DNA from: Halocafeteria seosinensis
Lineage: Eukaryota; Sar; Bigyra; Bicosoecida
Reading direction: 5' to 3'
NCBI GenBank assembly: GCA_001687465.1
Contig: LVLI01000207.1
Location: 1 to 22,357 of the forward strand
DNA length: 22,357 nt
The notes under the pieces were generated by a model, which was not told the DNA's origin, did not search any database, and saw nothing but the letters and a program-made list of their open reading frames with translations. This document shows, in pieces, positions 1 through 10,379 of the stretch (position 1 is its first letter; each line of letters starts with the position of its first letter). The position numbers and the translations under genes are program-made.

Positions 1-3000
1 ACTCCTCGTTGAGGACACGGATAGCACTGAGTACTACCTGGTTCTGAGAAGCGCCCAGCGGGACAAGGATCGCAATTTTCCGAATTGGTGGGCCGAGGAG
101 AGAATCGTCCTTCACTGCATAGAGCACATTTTTCTCTTCCTTGTTTCCTACGATGGAAACCGGCTTTACACATGCACTGTAGCCCTCGTTCTCCTGGAAC
201 TTGATTGGCATCCTCGCAAGTTACAGGGAAAGTGCTTATGTTGAGAGGAGAATTCTTAATTGACCTTCCATCAACCTGAATATCGATCGACAACCCTCCA
301 ACGGCAGTGGCAGTAACAAACAAGTCAAACCCTCTAGTAACTGTTCCAGGAGCCATTCGGGTTCCAAAGGTTACGCTCGCTGGTATCGGAGCCCCAGGTG
401 TGCGCGACCTGCTTGAAACAGTTACTGGNGGCTCAGGATAGCTCTTGCTTGCCCCATTCTTGACAAACGTTCCTGTCGCATTACTGTTGCTAAACACGTC
501 GCGTAGTATAACCTTAACTGTAAGCCGTTTCCCGATGGTAGCGCTAGCATTCGACACGTGAATCAGCGAGTTCAGGGGTGTCGCTTTCCCTGCAACGAAG
601 GATATGGGCAATCTAGCAGAGCGAACGTCAGTTGGCATCCTCGGCAATGCAGAACCAACATCAGCAGCAAAAAACACAGCCAAATCGAACGATAAGTTGA
701 AATCACAAGGACAATCGATTTGCCTAGATCCAATGTCAAAGTTCGCGCGTTTGTAGGACGCTATGAAACGAAACGACTTGGAGATCCCCGGCTGAATAGT
801 TAGGAATGCCGGCGAAACGTGCAACCATGACGTTAGCTGCAACTCTCGGTAGGCGTATCCTGGCACAAGGGATGCATTTTGGAACGGCCATTCCAGGAAG
901 AAACTTCTAGGGATCACGAGGATTGCTTGGAGTTCCGTATTGACGACACTGAGAGAGAAGACTGATATCTCAGTCGGCCTCGTCCTTCTCGTTGGAGGGT
1001 TACAGAGAAAAACCGAGGTAACTAGGAACTCTAAGCTCACTGCAAATCGAGTGCCGTTTAATTGAGATATTTCTTTCGTAAGAGCAGCAAAAAAGGTTGG
1101 AGGTGAAGGAGAACCCGTCCACGCGTCCGTTTCAACAACAAGCCATGCATTTCTACGGCCTGTTTCCTCGACTGCTCCAGGGTCAAACACTACTGTTATT
1201 TCTTCAGTAGACCCCGACTCGTCGACTGTACCCGTAGACTGCTGTAGGGTCGCCCAAAACGGCGAACGTCTTGGCTTCGTTCCGTTCGGAAGCAGTATTG
1301 CTGCCGCCCATTGAGAGGGATGCGTGCCTTCATTCAAGAGAAGCACGGATCGAGCCAAAGGAGATTCGCTAGTACTTAAACTAGTAAAAAGAGTATCCGA
1401 TGAAATCGAGACCTCCGCTTGCTCTATTGTAACCGAGAAGATCACGGAAAGAGACGTGGCGGAGGAATCATCTGGCGGATGAACAAGCAGTATTATGGTC
1501 CTCGATACTTCACCCACAGGTGCTCTAGCTGTATTCACGTATACAGACTGTTCGAATGAGCCAGTGAAGGAGGTAACACCTCCTGGTGGTAGGCTAATGT
1601 AGTCCAATACGTCCTGCGAAGCTCTCCACTCCCATTCACTTCCTTTCTCTAAACCAATGATGAAGTCCTGCCGGATAATGTCCGTTAAGCTGGCGGTTCG
1701 ACTTGCATGGACGGTAACCGACTGAGGATCTACTGTTGGAAAGTTGTCACGGGTACTCTCCGTCCCTGGGGAGTTTTGGACATCAAGTAGGATATCCTGT
1801 TTAACGGTAACTATCTGTTCTCCATCAATGTTTAAACCTAAGTTGAGGGGAAACCGCAACAGTTTTGCATCGTCGAGAACCCGTAGCCTGGAATCATTAG
1901 AACGGGACTGTAGCAATGGTAGCTGAGCCTCAATCAACTCAGAAGCATTAACGCTAAACTCGAGGAAAATGATTGCAGCGAAGGTTCGACACAGCTGAAT
2001 GTCTGCGGTTCTGCCAGTGCAAGAGGAGTTATACACAATATCCAGTTGCGGAAACATGGGTAGAGGAAGATCTAGTTGCGTGGAATCGAAATTACTTGAG
2101 CAGCCCGAATAAATGACCCAGGAAGTTCCGTCATCCTCCACTTGCTCGCGGCAGGTGAGTTGAACAACCGGCGGTGAACCTTGTATACTTTGAAACGTTG
2201 CTGAAACTTCGGAATGTTGGCTAAGTTCACTTGTATTACCAACATCATCTGCAGTGAGCACAACAGACGTTTCAAATTCTTCAAGAAAAACTGCTGTAAC
2301 ACAATCCCTATCGTGCAACTCGCCACAGCCTGAGACCACTGTTTTAGTGCCATTGAAAACTATGTTGCTGGGAGTAGGCGTAGGGGACATTGTCGACGAA
2401 GGCGAGAGTGTTGCACTTTGACTGCCAGTTACTGACGATGTTGGCGGAGCGGACAAGGTGGAAGTGGTCGTGGCCGAGAATAAAGGTGGCTCCATTTCGG
2501 TAGAGCTCGGAGTAGCGGTCACCAAACTTGGATTCAGAGAAGAGCGGCTAGTGCGAGAGTGAGTGGGACTCTTGCTGGAGCTGCTTGACGTAGTTTGCGT
2601 TACGCTTGCAGTGGCCGATGGAATATCATTTTGAGAAGAGGTCGGGCTTCCGCTGGCGGTTGCAGCACGGCTTCCACTGGAGACGTTGGTGACCGTGTTA
2701 CTCGGAGTGTTGCTAGCAACGGCTGATTGGGCTGAGGTGCTATGCGTTTGTGAGGAACTTGCGGTGGTTGAAGCAGTCACATCTGGAGTTCGTATGCATG
2801 TGGATGTCCACGAAGGACTCGGTGAGTTCGTTCCAGTCGACGATACAGTAGCACTTGGCGTAGTCGTGCACGTTGTTGAAACTGAGCTGCTTGGCGTCTG
2901 CATTGTAACAGCTAGGGTGCCGGTGCCAGTTGGTGTGGGATTCGCACCACCACTCTCGGTGGCAGTTACACTTGGGGAAACCGATGGCGTAGCAGTCCTT

Positions 3001-6000
3001 GAAGCGCCTTCAGAGATACTTCCAGAAGAGGAGGGGCTCTGGCTATTGGGACCGGAAGGGGTTGCGCTGACAAAGCTACTAAGGGTTGTCGTTGAGCTCA
3101 TACTCGGAGTCTGTGAAGAGGCACTCGATGAAATGTCCCCAGGACTGCTCGTTGTAGACATACTTGCAGAAGCACTTCCACTAATGGTGGACGTTCCACT
3201 CACGCTAGACGTTTGCGTAGGTGACGCGCCGAAGCTTATCGTTACAGTTGCAGAACCACTTCCACTAATGGTCGATGTCCCGCTGGCAGTAGCCGTAGCG
3301 GTAGGTGAAACACTCGAAGATGAAGTCACACTTGGAGTGCGGGAAGAGGCACTCGTTGAAATGCCACTAGGACTATTCGTTTTAGATGCACTTGCAGAAG
3401 CACTTCCACTAATGGTGGACGTTCCACTGGCAGTAGCCGTAGCGGTAGGTGAATCACTTGAGGATGAGGTCACACTTGGAGTGCGGGAAGAGGCACTCGT
3501 TGACATGCCGCTAGGACTATTCGTTTTAGATGCACTTGCAGAAGCACTTCCACTAATGGTGGACGCTCCACTGACAGTAGCAGTTGGGGTAAGTGAAGCA
3601 CTCGAGGTGGAGGTCACACTTGGAGGGCGGGAAGACGTAGGACTGCTCGATGTGGACGTACTTGCAGAAGCACTCCCGCTAATCGTGGGCGTTCCACTGA
3701 CAGTAACCGATGAACTTTCACTGGGGGATAAACTCACGGAGATAGTTGAACTTGGTGATGGTGTGCTACTCGTGGATTCGGTTGGTGTTTCGGTTGTCGA
3801 CTCACTGGGACTGGCACTGCTGCTAGGACTCTCCGAGGGAGACAAACTTGCTGATGACGTTATAGAGGGGCTTTTCGAATTTGAAGGGGTCATACTGGGA
3901 GTGACTGTGGGTGTGGCAGAGATAGACACACCAATGCAGAAACTAGTGTCCTCGATTACGCTTCGATTCTTCAAAGTAGTTCCCGGACGGCAGGGTGCAC
4001 TTGCTCCTGGATTCTGGTCCAAGAATACTGAGAGACTGGCGTCAATGGCCTCCAAATTGTCGAAGAATTCTTCCCGCAACGAAGCGATAGAGTTATTAGA
4101 AAGTCGCAAAGTCTCCAACGACGGATTGTCCCCGGAGGTAAATGTATCTTTAGGCAATGTACTTCCAACTTGGTTGCCGTTCAAATTGAGCTCCTTTAAG
4201 CTACCCAGAGGATTGAATGTATCAGATTGCACCCCCTCTAGCCCATTGACGCTCAGATCTAGGGTCTCGACCGATCCAAGATTGTCCATCACAGCTTCGT
4301 TTAGGGAAACTAGCTCGTTATGGCTCAGGTCCAAGGTCGTCAGCGGGGCGTTACTGAATAGGTTATCTGCCATTTCGGCGACCATATTATTTGCCAAGTT
4401 TCTGAGAAGGACACATCACGGTGTATAGATACACACAAAGTCCACTGAAAACAACCATGCGGTGAACTTACAAGTCTTTTAGACTAGAAGTCCCACTAAA
4501 AGGATCAGACGATAATTCAACTATTGCGTTATTCTCTAAGTCTCTGCAAGTTCCCCGACAAACGTATCGCAGTGACGTTCCACCACTGTTGTATTCTACA
4601 ACTTACATGGTAACAATGTTTGACAATGGATCAAAAGGCCCGTTAGAAATGTCGCTGATATTATTACAACAGATCGTCCTGCATGTTCCAAGCATATCCA
4701 TCATGCGAGAACTCCCGCTAACATTAAGTTAAGAGAATGATGCCCCTTCATTGCTGGTGGGCTATTCATCACATATTAAGTTGACTCGCACTTACAGCGT
4801 CTTTAGACTGCCAGTATTTCCGAAGAAAGAGCCAGGCAGCCGAGAAAGCTGATTAGTGTCCAGGGCTCTGCTTTTCATGCGCCAAACACGTAGACAGTGC
4901 CACGCAAATAGATGCCTTCGCAACCAATACTTACAATTGCTCGAGGCTTCCAGTACCGCTTAGCATGTCCTCATGCACACTATTCAAGCTGTTGTCATTG
5001 AGAAAGCTGCACTAAAGGACAGAAGAAAATACTATCGAACACATGTACATAGTAGCTGCGTATGAGCTCTTTGCGGGTGAATTGTCCTTACAGCTTTACC
5101 AATGAACCCAGGGCATCGAAGAGTGTACTGTCCAAATGCTCTAGGTTGTTGTGTCCCAGGTCTCTGCTCACCAATTGTACAAATTAATATCAGGTCTTGG
5201 GAACAATTACAGTAACGTTATCCAGTGCTTGCGCAACGCGCACTTACAGCGTAACCAGATTCGATTGATCCGAGAAGATGGTTTCATCCAGAGAAGAGAT
5301 GTTATTCATACTCAGGTTTCTTTCGAGCAGAGAAAAAAAAAGGGTTAGCAAAGCAACTCAAGAAGCGTTGTTACACTACGACTCACAAGTGCTGGAGGTC
5401 TCCCAGACCACCAAACAGATTCGCCTCTAACGTGGACAGGTTGTTGTAACTCATATCACTGCAATGTAGCTCAACATGCCTCGTGGTAAACTACACTGGA
5501 CGTTGAATCTATCCCCCACTATAAACTCACATGTCCACGAAGCTTCCATAATCGAAAGTACTGGGTGGGACAGACTCCAGCTGGTTTCCGCTAAGGTCCC
5601 TGCACAGAACAATCATCCGAATGCATGATGTATCCTGGACCATAGCCTATGGACCTGAGGATATCTAGTAACACCCACAGCGTTTCAAGACTCGACATTC
5701 CGCTGAAAACATCCTCGGGAATTTCAACCAAACGGTTGTCGGCAAGAGTTCTGCAAGTTCAGAGGATCCAAGGCCTACATACCGAGTCCTCAGCACCATT
5801 TGACCTACATTGTACTCACAAGGTAGTCACACTGCCAAGCTGGTCAGCCCCTGAAAAGGCATCTGGTTCAATCTCGGCTATCTCCAAACTCGCCAGGTCA
5901 CTGCAAAACGATGTAGTGGTGTAGACTCGTACAAATTATAGAGGACTTAACAAAACTCGACAACATTTCCGTACACTGTGCTCCCGAAATCACATGTGGA

Positions 6001-6366
6001 ACAGTCTTTTAAGGTGTGGTTTTCGATGTCGCAACAAGTCGAAGCATCACTGGCCAAGTTCCGAAAACGACGTACACTAGCCCAGTCAGTTCGGTTCTCT
6101 CCTTGACGGAGAGGCGACGGTGGCATCCGATGACCCCGTGTGCTTACAATACTACTCCAGAGTACTGCCCCATGTGAACGATCTCCATTATTGTTTTGCT
6201 CCGGGTTGTGGCCGTTTTCCATTTGATTCCTGAAGACGTTGCGATCTCCTTGGTTTGTGCGACCCGATATGGGCCCTTCCAGCACGCGATGTCCATAAGG
6301 TCTTGTATTATGCACAAGATTAAGCCATATCCACAGAGCAATAATCCACCCAACACGGAGCCACAT
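1..6366 (-). CDS. Gene A: LRR / Ser-Thr-Pro stalk multi-domain surface protein, 12-exon type, C-terminus off the left edge
   Basis: Paralogue of gene B (13554-21532), read by comparison with it. The ATG is at 6366-6364, giving an N-terminus MWLRVGWIIALWIWLNLV that looks like a signal peptide. Exons from 5' to 3' are 6366-5975, 5900-5820, 5750-5679, 5599-5531, 5458-5387, 5319-5248, 5163-5092, 5006-4935, 4867-4796, 4678-4607, 4543-4472 and 4401-1 (continuing off the window). All introns are phase 2. The visible part codes about 1839 residues: cap, about 15 LRRs, STP stalk, ectodomain, and the start of the Cys-rich segment. The last exon has no net length difference from B over 4401 bases, while introns differ by up to 9 nt (for example 117 versus 108 nt). 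That pattern argues the copy is under selection and intact as far as seen. The single n (429) falls in the third position of a Pro codon and is silent. The Cys-rich end and membrane domain are presumed to lie left of the window. Function is unknown; a cell-surface receptor or adhesin is likely. Confidence 0.8.
3163..3703 (-). repeat. Stalk minisatellite in gene A (48-residue units)
   Basis: The same five landmarks as in gene B occur at 3163, 3247, 3391, 3535 and 3661, with identical spacing. Unit sequences differ from B in patches, notably 3300-3450, where changes are much denser than elsewhere in the gene. Confidence 0.85.
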
Positions 6367-6917
6367 GCTTTGGGGTAAGAAAGCCCTCCAGAGCAGAAAC
6401 AGCACGAGGCGTCCGAACAAGTAAGACGGCTGAGCCGGTCGGTCACCCGGGAAGTCGTGCAGAACGCACGCGCATGGACAAACGCACAAAGGGAGAGAGA
6501 TACCAAACAGCTGATACTCCAACAGACAAAGATTAATATAATATGGCTGCTCTTGGGTCTAAACTATCTGCTGTGGAGACTTTCAGTGATCCCAGCGAAA
6601 CGGCTCTTTTTGGCAGCACCGTGCAGTGGGAGCTGACACATACCATATAACTAGTACAATATGAATACGATATCTATTTACGATTCTATTCGATACAGAC
6701 CGACGGATGATGAGGCAGACTAACACTAACAATGCTCTCGATATAAACCCTAGTAACGTGCGTAACTTCCACCTGCAGCCATCAGCCCGGGAAACTTCGG
6801 GACTGGGGAGTCCCATCATGAACGAGTTATTACTACCAAAACCCGCACGACTTGAATTGAACGTCCACACTTGTAGATACACGCGCATTACGCCACGCCT
6901 ACTTGATGGCTCCCTCC
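6367..6917 (-). promoter_or_regulatory. Upstream region of gene A, duplicated with gene B
   Basis: About 550 bp upstream of the ATG, conserved with 21533-22096. It holds an AT-rich TATA-like block at 6532-6546 (minus strand CCATATTATATTAAT), 166 bp before the ATG, and a perfect 6-bp inverted repeat gggactggggagtccc at 6799-6814. A small length polymorphism versus B lies at about 6380-6410, just outside the coding exon. No experimentally meaningful promoter can be asserted from sequence alone. Confidence 0.35.
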
Positions 6918-6948
6918 TTCCTGGGATATTCAACGGAGAAGTCACCGA

Positions 6949-7285
6949 CTAGACTAGTCCAGAAGTCATTGAGTTACTCTCTATACTCTTCTTCGCATGC
7001 CCTAAATACTCCGAAATTGTAAGATCCAATATATAAGAACTGACGGTATTCTTTTTGAAACAAACGGTCTCATGTGTTACGGTTCCGACGTCTGCCGCGG
7101 CTAGCTGTCGAGTAAGCGTGCGGTATTGTACGAGATACATACGTATAGCATGGAAAGAATGGGAAGGCAACGAAGGTGCAAAGTCTTTCTTTGGAACATA
7201 CCCAATGTTTAGCTGACCACTCCACCGCTGCTTTATCTCTTGAGAGAGAGACTGCTTCGTGTACCATAAACGTCTCCTCTCGCAT
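6949..7285 (-). pseudogene. Scrap of a third Y-type cytoplasmic tail
   Basis: Plus-strand bases 7161-7205 align with 8481-8525, the distal tail of relic Y; both start with the same 11 bases, gggaaggcaac. On the minus strand the first reads GYVPKKDFAPSLPSHSF and the second AFVSKKEFAPLLPSHSS. The open frame extends upstream to about 7270 with no further clear similarity. No other part of a Y-type gene was recognised nearby. The short match could be an isolated duplicate or the end of an otherwise unrecognisable relic. Confidence 0.45.
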
Positions 7286-8355
7286 TGCCCAATTGAGTTA
7301 GAGCGGTCGGCGGGTCAGTAGTACTCAGTACTAACTGGCCCATCAGTAGAAAGACCAACGTTGGCGTTTTCAATGCTAGAGGGGACGTTCCGTACTTCCA
7401 CCTCAACAAGGGGTGGAGGTTTGGCGAGAAGTTTGGCTTTCTATTTTCTTAATTGAAGCCTGACACGATCGATACATAAATGTCTGACGAATCAACTTCG
7501 CGTATGGAAGCAACTTTCACAGCCGGTATGCCTTGGTGACCGCCCATCTTACGCGCATATTGTACGTTTGGAGCTGTAGAAGAAACAAGCCGAACTTTGG
7601 ATGAAGAAAGCATTCGAGTTTCGGATTCCACGGAAACAACTTGAGGTGTTTCCTCCTTTTCCCAGACCCACTCGTCCGCGCTGTACGTACCGTACCGTTG
7701 GATAAAGCTCCGTAGTGTCGTATGCGCCTCTGCAGGATCTCAAGAGCACTTGTTGTACTGAGTCTTCTGCTCAATTCCAGGAGTAGCGGTTAAGCTGGTG
7801 CTTGATTCTGCCGAGAGCTCGCTGTTCCGAGATCCTCAAAGTTTTTATATTATAATTAGAAATTTTAGTCTCGCGGGTGATATCTATCGACCTTTCCTCT
7901 CAGCAAGGGTGGAATTCATCGATATGACTGCGGAGCATAGGGTGGAAGAAAGGAAAAATGCACAATTGCTAAGATATACAGTATAATGCTAAGCACGAGT
8001 ACCTCGTTCTCCCTGCGCAATGCTCGACGCCATGAATACATAATATGCCAGAGAAGAGGATCTCGACTGAACATTGCAGCAATATTTCGTGTATTTGTGA
8101 TGCTTTGCCGGGAAATGGACAGTGGCCGAGCGTAGATGACCAAGGCAAACAGACCGTACTCGGCCAGATGTACCGACCACTGTCTATGCAGGGAAGAAAA
8201 ATAGAGGAATGAGTTCAGGCTGTACTGATAGAATGACCAGCGAGAGAGTTGAACAAGGTCGATCAAGGTTATGAGTAGTTTCCGCGGTTGTAAATGCTTC
8301 GTGCATTCAGAAACGTTCTCTCCAAGGGATTAAAAGGCAACGGAACACCTAAAAT
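7286..8355. other. No recognisable gene between the tail scrap and relic Y
   Basis: Only short overlapping open frames in all directions, none with a family signature. The longest (7916-8266, minus) contains one hydrophobic stretch (VLVLSIILYILAIVHFSFLP), which is not enough to call a gene. It may be further decayed relic material. Confidence 0.5.
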
Positions 8356-8964
8356 TCATGGCATCCCGATCGCAAGGCCGCGTGACAACCACGATCGAAG
8401 GTTTCCGGCTCCAACGTCTAATACGTGTAGCTTGACCTCTCCCTTTGGTGATGCAACCTCGCTAACATCCCGTGAACTGTGGGAAGGCAACAAAGGAGCG
8501 AACTCCTTCTTGGATACAAACGCCATTTCTAATACTGGACGACGTTGTGGTTGTTCTGGTCGAGAAAGGCTGTTTCGCCCAACTCTTCGTTTCGCAAATT
8601 CCAGTGGAGCGCCAGAAGGAGGCTTACTTGAATTTCCCTCACTATTAGTCCCGGCAGAGGAGTCTGCTTCCGATGTGATTTGTCGGTAAGTGGGCTGAGC
8701 TCTATATCGGGTACAGTTCCATTCAGAAAATCCGAACGACATTCGGTCTGTTTCTGGGAGGAATCCAGCGGGTTTCCATGGTTAATTTGAGTATTGTCAC
8801 CGTCAGAATCGTTCCGGTGTATCCGAGAAACTTTCGCCTCCGAGTCCTCCGCGTCGCCACGCCTCACCCCAGCACCTAGCGAATGGATCCGTAAGGTACC
8901 TCCATCTCTTGCTCGGGACATCACTTTCATATACTTCAAGGGAACTCCCAACTGCGTTAAATAT

Positions 8965-9155
8965 ACCTCTTTCGGGTATTTAGCCTGCTTGGCCAGATGG
9001 CCATTCCTTCGTCTGCTGTAGTAAACGAATGGCCCGGAAAAGTTGAGGGAGAGGGGATTATTTTGATTAGGCGAATCAATTCACTGGATACCTCTTTCGG
9101 GTCATTAGCCTGTTTGACCAGATGGACATTCCTTCGTCTGCTGTAGTAAACGAAT
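8965..9155. repeat. Direct 66-bp repeat with 125-bp period in the relic Y tail
   Basis: Bases 8965-9030 and 9090-9155 are near-identical (acctctttcgggt at the start, gtaaacgaat at the end). On the minus strand the first-read copy gives YYSRRRNVHLVKQANDPKEV. The second copy is read out of frame because 125 is not a multiple of three; in its proper frame it would read SRRRNGHLAKQAKYPKEV. Confidence 0.9.
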
Positions 9156-9560
9156 AGTAAAGCAATGAGGGCTAAGCAGCCCATTAGAGTAGCCAAGCCA
9201 TCTGGGCCACACTGGATACAACAGAGCCTGAATTTCTTGAAGTGACAGCAGGTGCGTTTTTGACTGTGTAAGTAGGAGTCAACCACACAGTCGGTGTTGG
9301 AACAGTCGCGGTGCTCGAGTCCGGATCCAATCTACTTGTAGGCCTAGTCGAAGTTGTCTGGGCCGCTGCGAAGCGAGAAGGCGAAGGAGACTCCGAGGGT
9401 GATAAGCTGGAACTCGGAATTGGATTCAACGGGGCAGCGGTTTTCGAAATAGACATCGTAGGGGTTAGACTGACCGAAGGAGCTCTTCTCACCGTTATCA
9501 CAGCCGAACTAAGGGGAATTTCGACACAGAAGCGGTGGTAAAGATTGAGAGACTCGCCTT

Positions 9561-9720
9561 GGAGCTCACTCTTGCCGACTTTGTAGCGGTTCCAGTAACC
9601 GACTCCGTACTTGAGGGACTTCCTGAGTTCCAGAAACTTCGGGTGATACTAGAGCTCACTCTAGGCGAAGTTGTAACGGTTTGAGTAACCGATGTTGTAG
9701 TCGAGAGACTCGTTGCGCTC
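9561..9720 (-). repeat. 90-bp repeat in the relic Y stalk
   Basis: The block starting gagctcactct recurs at 9561 and 9651, each followed by a related stretch (gtaacggtttgagtaaccga versus gtagcggttccagtaaccga). The period of 90 bp is 30 codons. Confidence 0.6.
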
Positions 9721-10379
9721 GAAGGACTTGCGGTCTCAGTGGAACTTCTTCTTGGCGAATATGTGGGGCCACCGGTACTCGAAGGTGTTGTCGAAGGGTT
9801 GCTTGAGCTCGAGGAACTGGGGGTTGCACTCCAAGCCGGTGTTTGCGTGACTGTATTAGACGGGAAAACCGATTGAGTGGGTGTGCTGGTTAACGTCGTG
9901 GAAGCCGTAGGTGTCGTTGATGGAGTACTGGACTTTGACGGCACCATTTGTATCAGAAACTATTTCTCCAATGAGCCCACCTGCGTTGTTGGTTGCGTTC
10001 GCAACACCCGAAGCATATGTATTTGCAATGTATACAACTCCTGCGGGGACGTTTCCCCATCCACTTGTACCCCACCTGTAATTCCTCCTGCCCATTTACC
10101 ATCAACATCTCCTGTGGTATAGCAATGGTTAATATGCACCTCTCCGTGGTCATCAGCTGTAGCTGCCCCAGTGATGCCACCACTCGACTGGTGAACAACA
10201 TTTCCTGTGGAAAATGATTGTGAAATGTACACTCTGCCGCGATAACGGCCCGCATTACGCCCACAGATACCACCTGCTTCACTGCCACCAATCTCCTCCA
10301 TTGAATAACCTTTCGTGATATTAGCCATCCCATTATAGTGTGTGCACTGCTATGTGATGGGAGAAATACAATTTATTGA

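Larger units (their letters stand above)
1..6917. repeat. Segmental duplication, copy 1 (gene A block)
   Basis: Base 1 corresponds to base 15178 (offset 15177), and the match runs through the gene and its upstream DNA to 6917 (matching 22096). Sampled lines differ at about 1-5 percent by eye. The offset changes only at introns and upstream DNA (15176 by 4472, 15165 by 5679). Left of the window the copy presumably continues. Confidence 0.95.
8356..10331 (-). pseudogene. Relic Y: GLUG-like repeats, STP stalk, single transmembrane helix and cytoplasmic tail
   Basis: Read on the minus strand. From 10330 to about 9955 are GLUG-like repeats: GSEAGGICGRNAG, VYISQSFSTGNV, SSGGITG, VHINHCYTTGDVDG, WAGGITGG, VYIANTYASGVAN and NAGGLIGEI. 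The frame slips near 10050 and returns to the original near 9950. From 9947 to about 9290 is a Ser/Thr/Pro stalk with a 90-bp repeat and another slip near 9490. A slip near 9210 leads to a helix (LATLMGCLALIALLFVYY) followed by SRRR, a typical stop-transfer, giving a type I orientation. The tail is interrupted by a 125-bp duplication, continues in the frame ending at 8529 (GVPLKYMKVMSRARDGG, then DIELSPLTD), and after a slip near 8700 ends in the frame with stop 8356-8358 (FVSKKEFAPLLPSHSSRD). GLUG repeats are known from secreted adhesin- or protease-like proteins; here an adhesive ectodomain is likely. No intact start was found. Confidence 0.72.

Noticed and set aside
3163-3703. CRISPR-like or non-coding satellite array
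   Set aside because: Periods are 84-144 bp, multiples of three, and the units are translated as a stalk in an open frame.
2686-4428. Long plus-strand open frame of 580 codons, repeated at 17863-19605
   Set aside because: It is the antisense of the Ser/Thr/Pro stalk. Sense stalk codons rarely create antisense stops, and the product is a featureless Leu/Val/Glu-rich string. Conservation in both copies follows from the duplication.
7916-8266. Small membrane protein on the minus strand
   Set aside because: One hydrophobic stretch in a short frame with competing frames and no family signature; too weak to call.
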